A stretch of DNA of 64,000 nt from Muribaculaceae bacterium (GTDB lineage Bacteria > Pseudomonadota > Alphaproteobacteria > Rs-D84): positions 62,001 to 126,000 of the forward strand of contig JAMPEH010000002.1 in NCBI GenBank assembly GCA_023665245.1, read 5' to 3'. Under the pieces are notes generated by a model. The model was given only the letters and a program-made list of their open reading frames with translations. It ran no database searches and was not told where the DNA came from. Positions 18,938 through 26,724 of this stretch are shown piece by piece. Each line of letters begins with the position of its first letter. The first letter of the stretch is position 1. Both the position numbers and the translations under genes were made by a program.

Positions 18938-19693
18938 TTACTTTGTTATTTGTAATTGATGCAATATGTATGGGATTTTTGGTTTATGGCGGCTCTGTTT
19001 GTCCAATGCACGCATTGCGGCGGCGGTGTCTGCGCCGTGATGTTTTTTGATGAAATGGTCGGCAATATGCGCGTTTATTTCAGGACGCACGGCGGATAAT
19101 GCATACGGCTTTTGCTTTGTTTTGTGGTTGGTCGCATTTGCCATGATCAACGCGTCTAATAATATTGGTAAAACATCGGATAAATTGATGACAAACACAT
19201 AAACTTGGTTTGTGTGATATATCGGGTCATCTGCAAAATTTGGTGCGCGCGATGTCTCTACAAATTGGCGCAATGATTCATTGTCTGCATTGATGGTGCT
19301 GGCACGGTTGGTGTCATGTGTTTCCAGTTCGGATATAACATCCGCCATCCATTGTTCAGATGCCGATGGTGTGTTGTCAAAGTATTGGGCCAATGCAGCC
19401 TTGTTCACGTTATTGCGATATTTTGAACGGTGTTTGGGTTGATATGTTTTTGTCGTGGGCGTGATTGCAATTGGTGCATCAATCGCCGGGCGGTCAGTAT
19501 GTGCAATAATTTTGCGTGTGTTGCCCATTGGGTGGCGCACTGGTATGGATACCGGTTTTGGTGCGTTTTCTGTCAATGGGTATATGGTGTGCGCATATTG
19601 TGTTGATGCGTGATTTGGAATTTTCTTGTAATTTGGGCTGTTCAGTATCGAAATAGTATATGGTGATAAATGTATTGTGTATGTACGGGTCAT
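18938..19693 (-). CDS. Hypothetical protein
   Basis: A 251-residue protein without signal peptide or membrane segment. The N-terminal 90 residues are rich in T, P and N and low in complexity; the C-terminal half (from ALAQYFDNTPSASEQWM) is helical. It runs convergent to the YjbR gene. The frame is long and the base use matches its neighbours, so I take it as real, but I recognise no family. Confidence 0.5.
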   Translation of the reverse strand: MTRTYTIHLSPYTISILNSPNYKKIPNHASTQYAHTIYPLTENAPKPVSIPVRHPMGNTRKIIAHTDRPAIDAPIAITPTTKTYQPKHRSKYRNNVNKAALAQYFDNTPSASEQWMADVISELETHDTNRASTINADNESLRQFVETSRAPNFADDPIYHTNQVYVFVINLSDVLPILLDALIMANATNHKTKQKPYALSAVRPEINAHIADHFIKKHHGADTAAAMRALDKQSRHKPKIPYILHQLQITK

Positions 19694-19786
19694 TCAAAAT
19701 CCTTTATTTTAGTACAGTATTATATACATAGTGTGCGTTTTTATTTCAAGGAAAAATCTTTTGTAAATTGGCGTGATAATAAATGC

Positions 19787-19814
19787 TTGCAATTGGGTTA
19801 AAATTGGATATAAT
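19787..19814 (+). promoter_or_regulatory. Promoter of the tRNA-Gly/tRNA-Tyr unit
   Basis: TTGCAA (19787-19792) and TATAAT (19809-19814) with a 16-base spacer; transcription would start about 14 bases before tRNA-Gly. Confidence 0.75.
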
Positions 19815-19834
19815 CACAGGGCTTTGAATTTGTT

Positions 19835-19909
19835 GCGGGCATAGTACAAAGGCTAGTATGCAAGCCTTCCAAGCTTGAAATGCGGGTTCGATTCCCGCTG
19901 CCCGCACCA
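19835..19909 (+). tRNA. tRNA-Gly(TCC)
   Basis: 75 bases with encoded CCA. Acceptor GCGGGCA/TGCCCGC, anticodon loop CTTCCAA, T-arm GCGGG-TTCGATT-CCCGC. All stems pair. Confidence 0.95.
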
Positions 19910-20024
19910 AAAAATTGTGAAAAATGGAATCTGCTTGATTTTGATTCCGGTCGTGTACGCATTGTACACTCGCCTTTATCAAAATCGTCGCATCTTCTGC
20001 TTTTTGACAATTTTTTAGGAGATT

Positions 20025-20111
20025 GGGCGTGCGCCGGAGTTGGAGAGCCGGGGCAGACTGTAAATCTGTTGTCTTATGACTGAGCTGGTTCGAATCCAGC
20101 CACTCCCACCA
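20025..20111 (+). tRNA. tRNA-Tyr(GTA)
   Basis: 87 bases with encoded CCA. Anticodon loop CTGTAAA, long variable arm (GTC-TTAT-GAC), T-arm GCTGG-TTCGAAT-CCAGC. The acceptor GGGCGTG/CACTCCC has one C-T mismatch at the fourth pair, which is unusual. The last 18 bases recur at 20266-20283. Confidence 0.9.
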
Positions 20112-20118
20112 GTAAAAT

Positions 20119-20145
20119 CACCCACCCATCGCGGTGGGTGTTTTT
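20119..20145 (+). terminator. Terminator after tRNA-Tyr
   Basis: Stem CACCCAC/GTGGGTG followed by TTTTT. A diverged copy of this terminator and of the preceding CCA lies at 49733-49773. Confidence 0.9.
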
Positions 20146-20150
20146 GTTGG

Positions 20151-20283
20151 TGAAATGTGGTTTAAGGATTTGAATCATGCGACGTATGTCGCAGGTTCGC
20201 GTACGAGTTAGATTTCACAAGTTTTTCGCAGTGAAATCTGTACGAGTGGTGAGCAACGCGAACTATCCAGCCACTCCCACCAG
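20151..20283 (+). repeat. Repeat ending in a duplicated tRNA-Tyr 3' end
   Basis: The last 18 bases (20266-20283, TCCAGCCACTCCCACCAG) repeat the tRNA-Tyr end at 20095-20112 exactly. The part before it, with GTACGAGTTAG and GCGAACTATC, is related to 39599-39711, at the left edge of the restriction-modification island. Direct duplication of a tRNA 3' end is what site-specific integration leaves behind. Confidence 0.7.
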
Positions 20284-20336
20284 AAAACTAACCGCCGTTT
20301 TGGCGGTTTTTGTTGTGATAGTGATAATATTTCTAT

Positions 20337-20588
20337 TTACACTTTTGGTGTAAAGTCATGCTTTGGCATGTATTTATCCACAAAATCATGTATGCCGATT
20401 TCATAAGTATTTAATATCTTGGCAAGTGTTTCTGTTGATATCCAACGTGGTTGACCATATTTAGAGTGACGCTTGCTTTTATTAAAAACAGTCGTATTTA
20501 AACCGCAGTTTCGGGCAAGCCCACAACAGGTGATTCCTTGTTCAAGTACAAAATTATCCACCGCCAGCCACAGTTCAGAATTGTTCAT
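20337..20588 (-). CDS. Stand-alone phage-repressor-type HTH protein, copy 1
   Basis: An 83-residue protein matching the N-terminal DNA-binding part of alphaproteobacterial LexA/CI-like (S24) repressors: CCGLARNCGLNTTVFNKSKR, then RWISTETLAKIL. The peptidase domain normally following is absent, so it cannot be cleaved in the SOS manner. The ribosome site AAAAGGAG precedes the ATG. A perfect 18-bp palindrome about 60 bases upstream of the start is a likely operator for self-control. A second copy with seven or so changes lies at 49897-50148. Confidence 0.75.
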   Translation of the reverse strand: MNNSELWLAVDNFVLEQGITCCGLARNCGLNTTVFNKSKRHSKYGQPRWISTETLAKILNTYEIGIHDFVDKYMPKHDFTPKV

Positions 20589-20646
20589 AGTTTCTCCTTT
20601 TATCGGGTTAACAAAAGGATTTTATTCGTGTGCCTTGTATGTGCAT

Positions 20647-20664
20647 AGGAGCATATATGCTCCT
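20647..20664. promoter_or_regulatory. Perfect 18-bp palindrome upstream of the HTH gene
   Basis: AGGAGCATATATGCTCCT is its own reverse complement and is unchanged in the second element copy (50207-50224). Candidate operator of the HTH protein. Confidence 0.6.
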
Positions 20665-20874
20665 TGGATTAAAGTAGTTGGCTATGCATAATTATATGTT
20701 TTACACAATGTTGAACTTATACTTTCATATGACCGATTGTTATTATGTTAATTGATTGATACTGTTTATGTATCAGTATTATATCATTTATATGAAACTG
20801 TCTGTGTTCAAGATGTTTTTACTGTTAAGATAAAGAAATTAATGGCGGGTTGCGCAAAGTGTGGGGTTGGTGTA

Positions 20875-20963
20875 GTGGATTCTTTGGCAATTATCATTTC
20901 TTACGTGCAAATGAATATTTATCACAACACGGTAAAAAACGATAGAGTGGTAGATTATTAGAG
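20875..20963 (+). pseudogene. Duplicated 3' fragment of ung
   Basis: This 89-base stretch matches the last codons of ung and its downstream flank (9771-9860), including the stop region GAGTGGTAGATTATTAGAG. It lacks the rest of the gene and has a few changes and one deletion. The remainder of 20589-21034 holds the HTH element flank and nothing else I can support. Confidence 0.85.
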
Positions 20964-21034
20964 GAAAGAGAAATAAGTTGTGGCGCATGTTGCGCCACAT
21001 ATTAACTGCTTACTAATAATTACTATCTTGGCCC

Positions 21035-21589
21035 TTATTCAATACAGCAATTGACGGCATTTTTTACCCAGGTTTTCAGTTTGCTGACCTTGCCATCGGT
21101 GGGTACTGGTTCAATTGCGACATCTTTTTTTTGTTTTGCGGATTTGGATGTTGTCTTGACATATTTAACATCGTTTTCGCCGTTTAGCATGCCCATATTT
21201 AATCCCCAGAATATGCAATACAGGCCATATGAATCATCAAACAAACTGTATGCCTGGTCTGTGTCACCGGCGGCCAGGGCTTTGGTACCAACCTCAAACA
21301 AACGCATGGCAGATGCCAGCAAGTGTTTTGATATGCACCAGACTTCGCCTTCGTATGATGGGATAATTTTCTGCATCATACGTTTTCGCATTTCGCGAAC
21401 TTCGTTTATCATATCATAGAATTCAGTCTTGCCGGTTTTTGCGCCAGAAAACATCAAGTGTTCTTCGATTGATATCAGGTTCATGATGCCGATGGTTAAA
21501 TCTTGGTCGGATGACAGGTCTTTTGGATTAACCTTTTTGGCGGCGTCTAATTTTTCAACGTATTCTTTTACATTTTTGATTTTTTGCAT
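21035..21589 (-). CDS. Hypothetical helical protein
   Basis: A 184-residue cytoplasmic protein from the ATG at 21589, which has a clear ribosome site (GAAAGGAAAC); an in-frame start at 21625 overlaps the upstream gene. It is mostly helical, with repeated-helix character around LLASAMRLFEVGTKALAAGDTDQAYSLFDDSYGLY, and ends in NCCIE. It lies directly after the membrane protein gene at 21619-22113, probably in one operon divergent from the ArsR gene. No family recognised. Confidence 0.6.
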   Translation of the reverse strand: MQKIKNVKEYVEKLDAAKKVNPKDLSSDQDLTIGIMNLISIEEHLMFSGAKTGKTEFYDMINEVREMRKRMMQKIIPSYEGEVWCISKHLLASAMRLFEVGTKALAAGDTDQAYSLFDDSYGLYCIFWGLNMGMLNGENDVKYVKTTSKSAKQKKDVAIEPVPTDGKVSKLKTWVKNAVNCCIE

Positions 21590-21618
21590 GGGTGTTTCCT
21601 TTCTTCCTTTTTTATCTT

Positions 21619-22113
21619 TTAACATGTGGCGGCAATCAGACTAGCCATCGCAAGTACGACAATGGGCAGAACGACTTTCTCAAACGGGAAATGCGCGTGA
21701 CCATTATTTTTTGCCTTCATAAAATCGTATAGTTTTTCTGTGACAATAAACAGTGTTGCGCCAATAATTGCGCCGAACAATACCGGGTCTATTTTTAATA
21801 TGCCAAAATAAGTGCATGGGTTATACGGTGTGATGCCCATATATATAAATCCAATTGATGCAACCGATAGTGCCAATATAATCGCGTTGCGACCGGGAAA
21901 ATTCCAATTGCGATTTTCAAAGAATTTAATAATCCAATACCCCAGTATCGCCAGAAACGCCCCAGACCAAATGCCAGCCACGATGTCTGGTACACCCATG
22001 CGCCGTGTTAATGGCAACGCTGCGCCAATGGCGATTGTGCATACAGGACATGCCGGGTTTGCAAATGCAGATATAGGCATTGTGCACAATAATGCAGTTA
22101 ATAGTTTTTTCAT
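21619..22113 (-). CDS. Membrane protein with an N-terminal CPVC motif
   Basis: A 164-residue protein with a signal peptide (cleavage near SAFANP), an immediate CPVC, and about four membrane segments. CxxC at the start of the mature part and a lone C-terminal Cys suggest metal or redox sensing, but no family is recognised. A His-rich patch NGHAHF lies before the last membrane segment. It is divergent from a double-ArsR regulator with a palindrome between them, which points to metal or stress control of this gene and its downstream partner. Confidence 0.6.
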   Translation of the reverse strand: MKKLLTALLCTMPISAFANPACPVCTIAIGAALPLTRRMGVPDIVAGIWSGAFLAILGYWIIKFFENRNWNFPGRNAIILALSVASIGFIYMGITPYNPCTYFGILKIDPVLFGAIIGATLFIVTEKLYDFMKAKNNGHAHFPFEKVVLPIVVLAMASLIAATC

Positions 22114-22156
22114 GTTTCCTTTCCTTGTTATCTATTAAAAACGATATGTATTATAA

Positions 22157-22170
22157 TTGATATATATCAA
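22157..22170. promoter_or_regulatory. Candidate ArsR operator
   Basis: TTGATATATATCAA is a perfect 14-bp palindrome in the 124-base gap between the divergent genes; a related AATTGCTATATATAAT follows at 22205-22220. Confidence 0.5.
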
Positions 22171-22237
22171 AAAGTCAAATTATTCGTTTGCGACCTGACT
22201 TTATAATTGCTATATATAATATCAAGGGTATCAATTC

Positions 22238-22906
22238 ATGTCACGTAGTAAATCATTGGATGTACATATTTCGTCACTGTTGCCGCGGGATATTATGGCG
22301 CGGGCGGCGCGGGGGCTGGTGTATGTGGCGCATCCGTTGCGGTTGCGGATATTGGAATATCTGGATGTGTATGGTATGTCGTCGGTGTCGGCGATTGCGC
22401 GGGGTGTTGGTGCCGAACAGGTATTTGTATCACAATCACTGCGTAAAATGCGTGATGCAGGCCTGGTGCGTACGACGCGGCGCGGGGTATTTATATATTA
22501 TGAAATATGCGAAGAATATCCGGCCAGTATATTTGTGTGTATGCGAAAACTGTTTGGTCATATGACCGACCAATTAAAATTTATGCGTGATGGTTTTCGG
22601 GAAATCTTGCCGACGGATTATACAACAATGGCGGCCAATCGGATTAAGTTATTTGCACATATTGATAAAATGCGAATACTGGAATTCTTGATATACCAGG
22701 GTGAAACATGTGTGTGTGATATTGCGCGTGGTGTTGATATGCCACAGATAAAGGTATCACAGTATTTAAAAAAATTATCAGATGATGCGTTTGTAAAATC
22801 GCGCAGGGCAGGGCGCTTTGTCTACTATGAAATAACGCCGGGCGTTCATGCAACAACAATCGGTTGTATACATAAACGATACGAACGCGTCGGCGATGGA
22901 TTTTGA
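22238..22906 (+). CDS. Tandem double ArsR-type winged-helix regulator
   Basis: A 222-residue protein made of two complete ArsR-like winged helices in a row. The first (about residues 28-92) has HPLRLRILEYL, FVSQSLRKMRDAGLV and RRGVFIYYEI; the second (about 133-200) has DKMRILEFLIYQGETCVCDIA, KVSQYLKKLSDD and RAGRFVYYEI. ArsR proteins normally have one domain and dimerise, so this chain is a built-in pseudo-dimer. The ETCVCD motif in domain two matches the CxC metal site of ArsR/SmtB sensors; domain one lacks it. It is divergent from the CPVC membrane protein. Confidence 0.85.
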   Translation: MSRSKSLDVHISSLLPRDIMARAARGLVYVAHPLRLRILEYLDVYGMSSVSAIARGVGAEQVFVSQSLRKMRDAGLVRTTRRGVFIYYEICEEYPASIFVCMRKLFGHMTDQLKFMRDGFREILPTDYTTMAANRIKLFAHIDKMRILEFLIYQGETCVCDIARGVDMPQIKVSQYLKKLSDDAFVKSRRAGRFVYYEITPGVHATTIGCIHKRYERVGDGF

Positions 22907-22930
22907 TTATAATAAATGGATGTTAAAATA

Positions 22931-23869
22931 ATGAAAAAAATATATGCGTTTATTAATCTTTGTTTGTTGGCTGGGTGTAGTTTGGGTGGATCGTCGTCTG
23001 ATTATCAGGCGATACAAGTGCAGACCACAACCAGTAATAATCAAATAACCGGTATGGACACACGCGTGATTGTTGATGGTAAAACGGTAAAACTGAGTGA
23101 TGCAGAACTTTATGCCCTGTTTGATGATAATGGTACGGATAATCATGCAATTAAATTTATTGTGAACAATAGTGGACAAATTAAAAAAATTATCGTGTCA
23201 GATATAGAATTGAATACAAAAACTGCACCTGGGGGTGCGGCTTATGATATTATTGCGGCGCGTGTCGGGAATACGAACAGTTTTGCGGTTGTTAATGATA
23301 AAGATACATCCATTTATGGTGATATAACTTATAACAGTATAGGTAAGGAAATAGGTCTGCAATATGCGGACTTTGGTACATTGCAGGTGGATATTGAAAA
23401 TACATTTGATAAAACTACAATTGAAAATGTGGCTTTTTTTACCGGTGGGTATGATGTAAAAAAGTTAAATCCAAATGATAATGATACGGATACGAAATTA
23501 GAGTTCACGGGCAAGGCCATCGGTCGGGTGACTGCCACCAGCAATACTGATAATAAAATTAATACCATACTATTATCTGGTGATGCGAAACTGGTATTTG
23601 ATAATGGGATAGAGAAAACAACAACGCATTTTGATAACTGGTACGATGTGAATATAGAGAAAGCACAAAATGCGACGCCTGTGGTGACGCTGAATAATTA
23701 TAGCCCAGAAAACCCCAGTGGCACAGATGAAATGTATGGGATGAAAACACCACTGGTGACACAATATGATATAAATTACTATGGTGATGATATTCCGTCT
23801 GAGGCTGTGGGTATTGTCGGATTCAAGGATAAAAATGTAAATGCGGTAATTGGGTTTGGTGTGAAATAG
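22931..23869 (+). CDS. Slam-dependent surface lipoprotein candidate
   Basis: A 312-residue lipoprotein: signal peptide ending LLAGC (lipobox), then SLGGSSSD, the Gly/Ser tether common to surface lipoproteins. The C-terminal half has the beta-barrel pattern of TbpB/factor-H-binding-like domains (KLEFTGKAIGRVTA, then SGDAKLVFDNGIE, then YDINYYGDDIPSEAVGIVGF and a final FGVK). Its stop overlaps the GTG of a Slam-like gene by one base, which fits substrate and exporter. An upstream in-frame ATG at 22916 is less likely. Confidence 0.7.
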   Translation: MKKIYAFINLCLLAGCSLGGSSSDYQAIQVQTTTSNNQITGMDTRVIVDGKTVKLSDAELYALFDDNGTDNHAIKFIVNNSGQIKKIIVSDIELNTKTAPGGAAYDIIAARVGNTNSFAVVNDKDTSIYGDITYNSIGKEIGLQYADFGTLQVDIENTFDKTTIENVAFFTGGYDVKKLNPNDNDTDTKLEFTGKAIGRVTATSNTDNKINTILLSGDAKLVFDNGIEKTTTHFDNWYDVNIEKAQNATPVVTLNNYSPENPSGTDEMYGMKTPLVTQYDINYYGDDIPSEAVGIVGFKDKNVNAVIGFGVK

Positions 23870-25218
23870 TGAAACGAATTGTGGCACTTTTTCTGATTTG
23901 TTTTCTGCCCGGTGTTTGCCGGGCAGAAATGCATAGCGTCAAACATTCGTCCGAAATAACAATGTCTGCTGTTGACGTGTTGAAAATGACTGGGGCGATG
24001 ATTGATCGGGGCGATATAGATAATGCCGACCAGATATTGAACAGTTTGCCAAAATTTAATAACGTTGCGCTGGATATTGAAAGGCAATTTTTACAGGGGC
24101 GTGTTGCCGCCGCACATAAAGAATATGACAAGGCAATAGCAATATATCGTCGCATTCTGGACGCGTATCCAGATTTGGCGCGTGTTCGATTTGAGTTGGC
24201 GGTATGTTATATGCAAACCAAGCAATGGCGACGTGCGGACTATCAACTGCGCCGTGCGATGGCGGGGGATAACCTGCCAGACAACGCAAAAGACGCGATG
24301 AACTATCTGCGGTACGTCGTCCGCCAGAACAAGAATTGGAATATATATTTTAATACAGGGGTGGCCCCGGATAACAACATAAATACATCTGCCGGGGGCG
24401 AAGAATGCGTGGATACAATATTCGGGTTGCTGTGCCGCCAACTGCCAAAGCCAGAAAAAGCCGTTGGGTTTAATATTATGACAGGCGGCGATTATGAATT
24501 CAGGTTGACCGATCGCTGGCGGTGGAAATCAGATGTCCACGTTTATACAAATATATATAACAAACATGATTTTGACGATTTATATTTATCCGCCGGCACC
24601 GGTCCACGATACGTGTGGCAAAGGGGCGATATATGGATGTCGGCAATGGCCGGCCGCAGATGGTACGGATGGAATGCATACAACTGGTCGGCAGGCGGTC
24701 GCATGGATGCCAATTATGACTTTTCACGCAAGACATCCGGACACATCGGCCTGCGGGTCACAGAAAATACTTTTGACGAATTTGGCGATATTTTAGATGG
24801 TCAAACATACGATGCGAGCCTGCGGTTAACACACTCCTTTGACGCATCAAAATACATAATTCTGCGTTGGGGCTTGGCGCGTGAGGCAGCAAAAGATGAT
24901 ATTTATTCGCACTGGCGACCAAGTGCCGGTTTAGGATTGGGCATCGAACTGCCAGCTGGATTTAATTTATACTTGGACGCGTCAGCATACTGGCAACGAT
25001 ACGACGGACAGCGTTGGATTGTAAAACATGGGGCGTTTGAACAGGTTGCCGAAAGCAGTTTTACCCACCGGTACGCAGCATCAATATCAAACAACAAGCT
25101 ATCGGTCTGGAATTTTGTGCCGACATTGACGGTAAGTTATACGCGACGCGATTCAAACATTTGGCAACGTGAATTTGACAAGCTGGGGCTTGAATTTTCA
25201 GTGCAACAAAGGTTCTAA
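23869..25218 (+). CDS. Surface lipoprotein assembly modifier (Slam, DUF560-like)
   Basis: A 449-residue outer-membrane protein: signal peptide (about residues 1-19), an N-terminal TPR-like helical domain (about 30-150, with FLQGRVAAAHKEYDKAIAIYR), and a C-terminal beta-barrel (about 165-449) starting WNIYFNTGVAPDNNINT and ending in an aromatic FSVQQRF, as barrels do. This is the two-part plan of Slam, which moves lipoproteins to the cell surface. The GTG start overlaps the lipoprotein stop. Barrel strand detail cannot be confirmed by eye. Confidence 0.75.
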   Translation: MKRIVALFLICFLPGVCRAEMHSVKHSSEITMSAVDVLKMTGAMIDRGDIDNADQILNSLPKFNNVALDIERQFLQGRVAAAHKEYDKAIAIYRRILDAYPDLARVRFELAVCYMQTKQWRRADYQLRRAMAGDNLPDNAKDAMNYLRYVVRQNKNWNIYFNTGVAPDNNINTSAGGEECVDTIFGLLCRQLPKPEKAVGFNIMTGGDYEFRLTDRWRWKSDVHVYTNIYNKHDFDDLYLSAGTGPRYVWQRGDIWMSAMAGRRWYGWNAYNWSAGGRMDANYDFSRKTSGHIGLRVTENTFDEFGDILDGQTYDASLRLTHSFDASKYIILRWGLAREAAKDDIYSHWRPSAGLGLGIELPAGFNLYLDASAYWQRYDGQRWIVKHGAFEQVAESSFTHRYAASISNNKLSVWNFVPTLTVSYTRRDSNIWQREFDKLGLEFSVQQRF

Positions 25219-25239
25219 AAAACGTCCAAAATGACGGTT

Positions 25240-25261
25240 AATTTTGGTAGCGAAGGAGGGA
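25240..25261 (+). repeat. Duplicated 3' end of tRNA-Met
   Basis: These 22 bases repeat 25465-25486 exactly and contain the tRNA-Met 3' end on the - strand. Another short tRNA-like piece, TTGAACCCCC, occurs at 25352-25361. Apart from these and the tRNA terminator, 25262-25434 holds only short inverted repeats and no gene. Confidence 0.8.
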
Positions 25262-25434
25262 ATTCGTCTGCGGTGCTGGTGGCACCTTGCCGGAACTGCG
25301 CAAATTTGCGTAATGCGCAACCGGCATGTTCCCACATGCCTATTTGCTTGTTTGAACCCCCGGCTGTCACCCACAAAAATTTACAATTTTTGCGGGGCCC
25401 GAATTCGTGGGTTCTGCGTCCTCCCCATTGTACC

Positions 25435-25461
25435 AAAATTAAAACCGGACTTACGCCCGGT
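25435..25461 (-). terminator. Terminator of tRNA-Met
   Basis: On the - strand, a stem ACCGG/CCGGT is followed by TTTTAATTTT. Confidence 0.75.
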
Positions 25462-25469
25462 CTGAATTT

Positions 25470-25546
25470 TGGTAGCGAAGGAGGGACTTGAACCCCCGAC
25501 ACGCGGATTATGATTCCGCTGCTCTAACCAGCTGAGCTACTTCGCC
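25470..25546 (-). tRNA. tRNA-Met(CAT), elongator type
   Basis: 77 bases with encoded CCA. Acceptor GGCGAAG/CTTCGCT with a G-U first pair, anticodon loop ATCATAA, T-arm CGGGGG-side pairing with CCCTC-side. The sequence is close to alphaproteobacterial elongator Met; a lysidine-type Ile(CAT) is less likely. Confidence 0.9.
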
Positions 25547-25697
25547 AATGCACCGAATTATAACAGGCTTTTTTATAAATGCAAGTGTCAAATGTGATAT
25601 AGCACCCATCCTTAGGAATTTGTTCTGATTTAAAATAATTATGTTTTTTAATAAATTTTGATTGACCCATTTTTACAAATAATATAGTATAGCGCGT

Positions 25698-26267
25698 ATG
25701 AAAAATTTCGTATTGTTTCTTATTCCTTTGTTTGTTGTGGTATTGGCGGGGCCGACAAATGCGGTGGCCGCCAATCCTTTTATGGGCGATAATCAAAATC
25801 AGGTTGCATTTAATCTGGGGCAGGGTGTGGATAGTGGTTTCTTGGTGCCACCACCGTTCCGTTTGGTGCCGTTTTATTTTATGCATTTTCAATATTCGCA
25901 ACCAACAACGTTTTTTCGGATACCTGCACGTCAATCATTTAATATCGGCCAGACTGTCGGATTTGGTACAAAGTATAGATGGCGTTGGGATAGATATTCT
26001 ATACCAATGGTGTTTTTAAGTGAAGATATTGCGGTTCTGCATGGGCGTCAGTGGTATTTTTCTGTGGGTGCTGGTGGTGGTTTGCAGGCGAAACAAAACG
26101 AACGCATCGGTTCAAAATGGTTGTTTCAGTTTAAACTGGCGGGCGGATATCGGTTTACGGATAATTTTGGTGGTGAATTGTTTGTTCAACATTTTTCAAA
26201 TGGAAATACCGCCGACGAAAATTATTCGTATGCATTTTATGGAATGGGCCTGACGTACAGTTTTTAA
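25698..26267 (+). CDS. PagL-like lipid A 3-O-deacylase
   Basis: A 189-residue outer-membrane protein with a signal peptide (cleavage near AVAAN) and a small beta-barrel. The motif QHFSNGN near residue 168 matches the catalytic His-x-Ser-Asn of PagL enzymes, which remove an acyl chain from lipid A; the barrel ends in GMGLTYSF with the terminal Phe. Length agrees with PagL-family proteins. It stands alone between tRNA-Met and tRNA-Thr. Confidence 0.7.
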   Translation: MKNFVLFLIPLFVVVLAGPTNAVAANPFMGDNQNQVAFNLGQGVDSGFLVPPPFRLVPFYFMHFQYSQPTTFFRIPARQSFNIGQTVGFGTKYRWRWDRYSIPMVFLSEDIAVLHGRQWYFSVGAGGGLQAKQNERIGSKWLFQFKLAGGYRFTDNFGGELFVQHFSNGNTADENYSYAFYGMGLTYSF

Positions 26268-26329
26268 ATGCGTGTGGTGCATTTTATCCTTGCATTTTAG
26301 GATGGTCACCGTTATCATTGCCAATGCTT

Positions 26330-26403
26330 GCCCTAATAGTCTAGTGGTAAAACACGTCCTTGGTAAGGACGAGTCGCAAGTCCGATTCTTGCTTAGGGCA
26401 CCA
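26330..26403 (+). tRNA. tRNA-Thr(GGT)
   Basis: 74 bases with encoded CCA. Acceptor GCCCTAA/TTAGGGC, anticodon arm CGTCC-TTGGTAA-GGACG, T-arm GCAAG-TCCGATT-CTTGC. The D-stem is weak and the T-loop has C instead of the usual second T, so it is somewhat degenerate. Confidence 0.85.
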
Positions 26404-26473
26404 GTTTTGTCCGCATTTGTTGCGGATTTTTTTATTATATTTTGCATTAAATACCTGTATAATACATGACGGA

Positions 26474-26704
26474 ATTCACAGGGGACTGTGTATCCGGGGC
26501 TGTCGAAAGCCTGAATTAGCCGGTGTGGTTGTTGCTGTCGTTAAGACGATATATGCGATTCCTGCATCGTTATGTATCCCTGACCTTTATGTATAAGGGT
26601 CGGGGAGCTGTTGGTTATATAATAGGGCTTTTCCGAAAACCACAGAATCACTGCTAATTTGATTTTCGAACTCCCCGGCCATCAAATCATTGATGGCGTT
26701 TTTA
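26474..26704 (+). promoter_or_regulatory. Pseudoknotted leader RNA, copy 2
   Basis: A -10 TATAAT lies at 26458-26463. Hairpin 1 is CACAG-GGGA-CTGTG (26477-26490); hairpin 2 is GGC-TGTCGAAA-GCC (26498-26511); A is 26514-26520; b0 26577-26585 can pair with B 26599-26607; A' is 26653-26659; B' is 26671-26679; the terminator-like hairpin GCCATCA/TGATGGC (26678-26697) overlaps B' and runs into GTTTTTATT. Same plan as copies 1, 3, 4 and 5. The ribosome site of a lipoprotein gene follows. Confidence 0.75.
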
Positions 26705-26724
26705 TTACAATAAAAGGGATGAAA

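Larger units (their letters stand above)
20286..20826. repeat. HTH mini-element, copy 1
   Basis: About 530 bases nearly identical to 49850-50384. It holds a terminator (ACCGCC/GGCGGT, 20291-20307, T-run), the HTH gene on the - strand, its upstream palindrome and an AT-rich flank. Conservation runs well beyond the coding part, so the whole unit was copied. Confidence 0.85.

Noticed and set aside
25262..25434. A second T-box, because of GGTGGCACC near 25275
   Set aside because: The bases after it do not continue as the T-box consensus and no synthetase or amino-acid gene follows.
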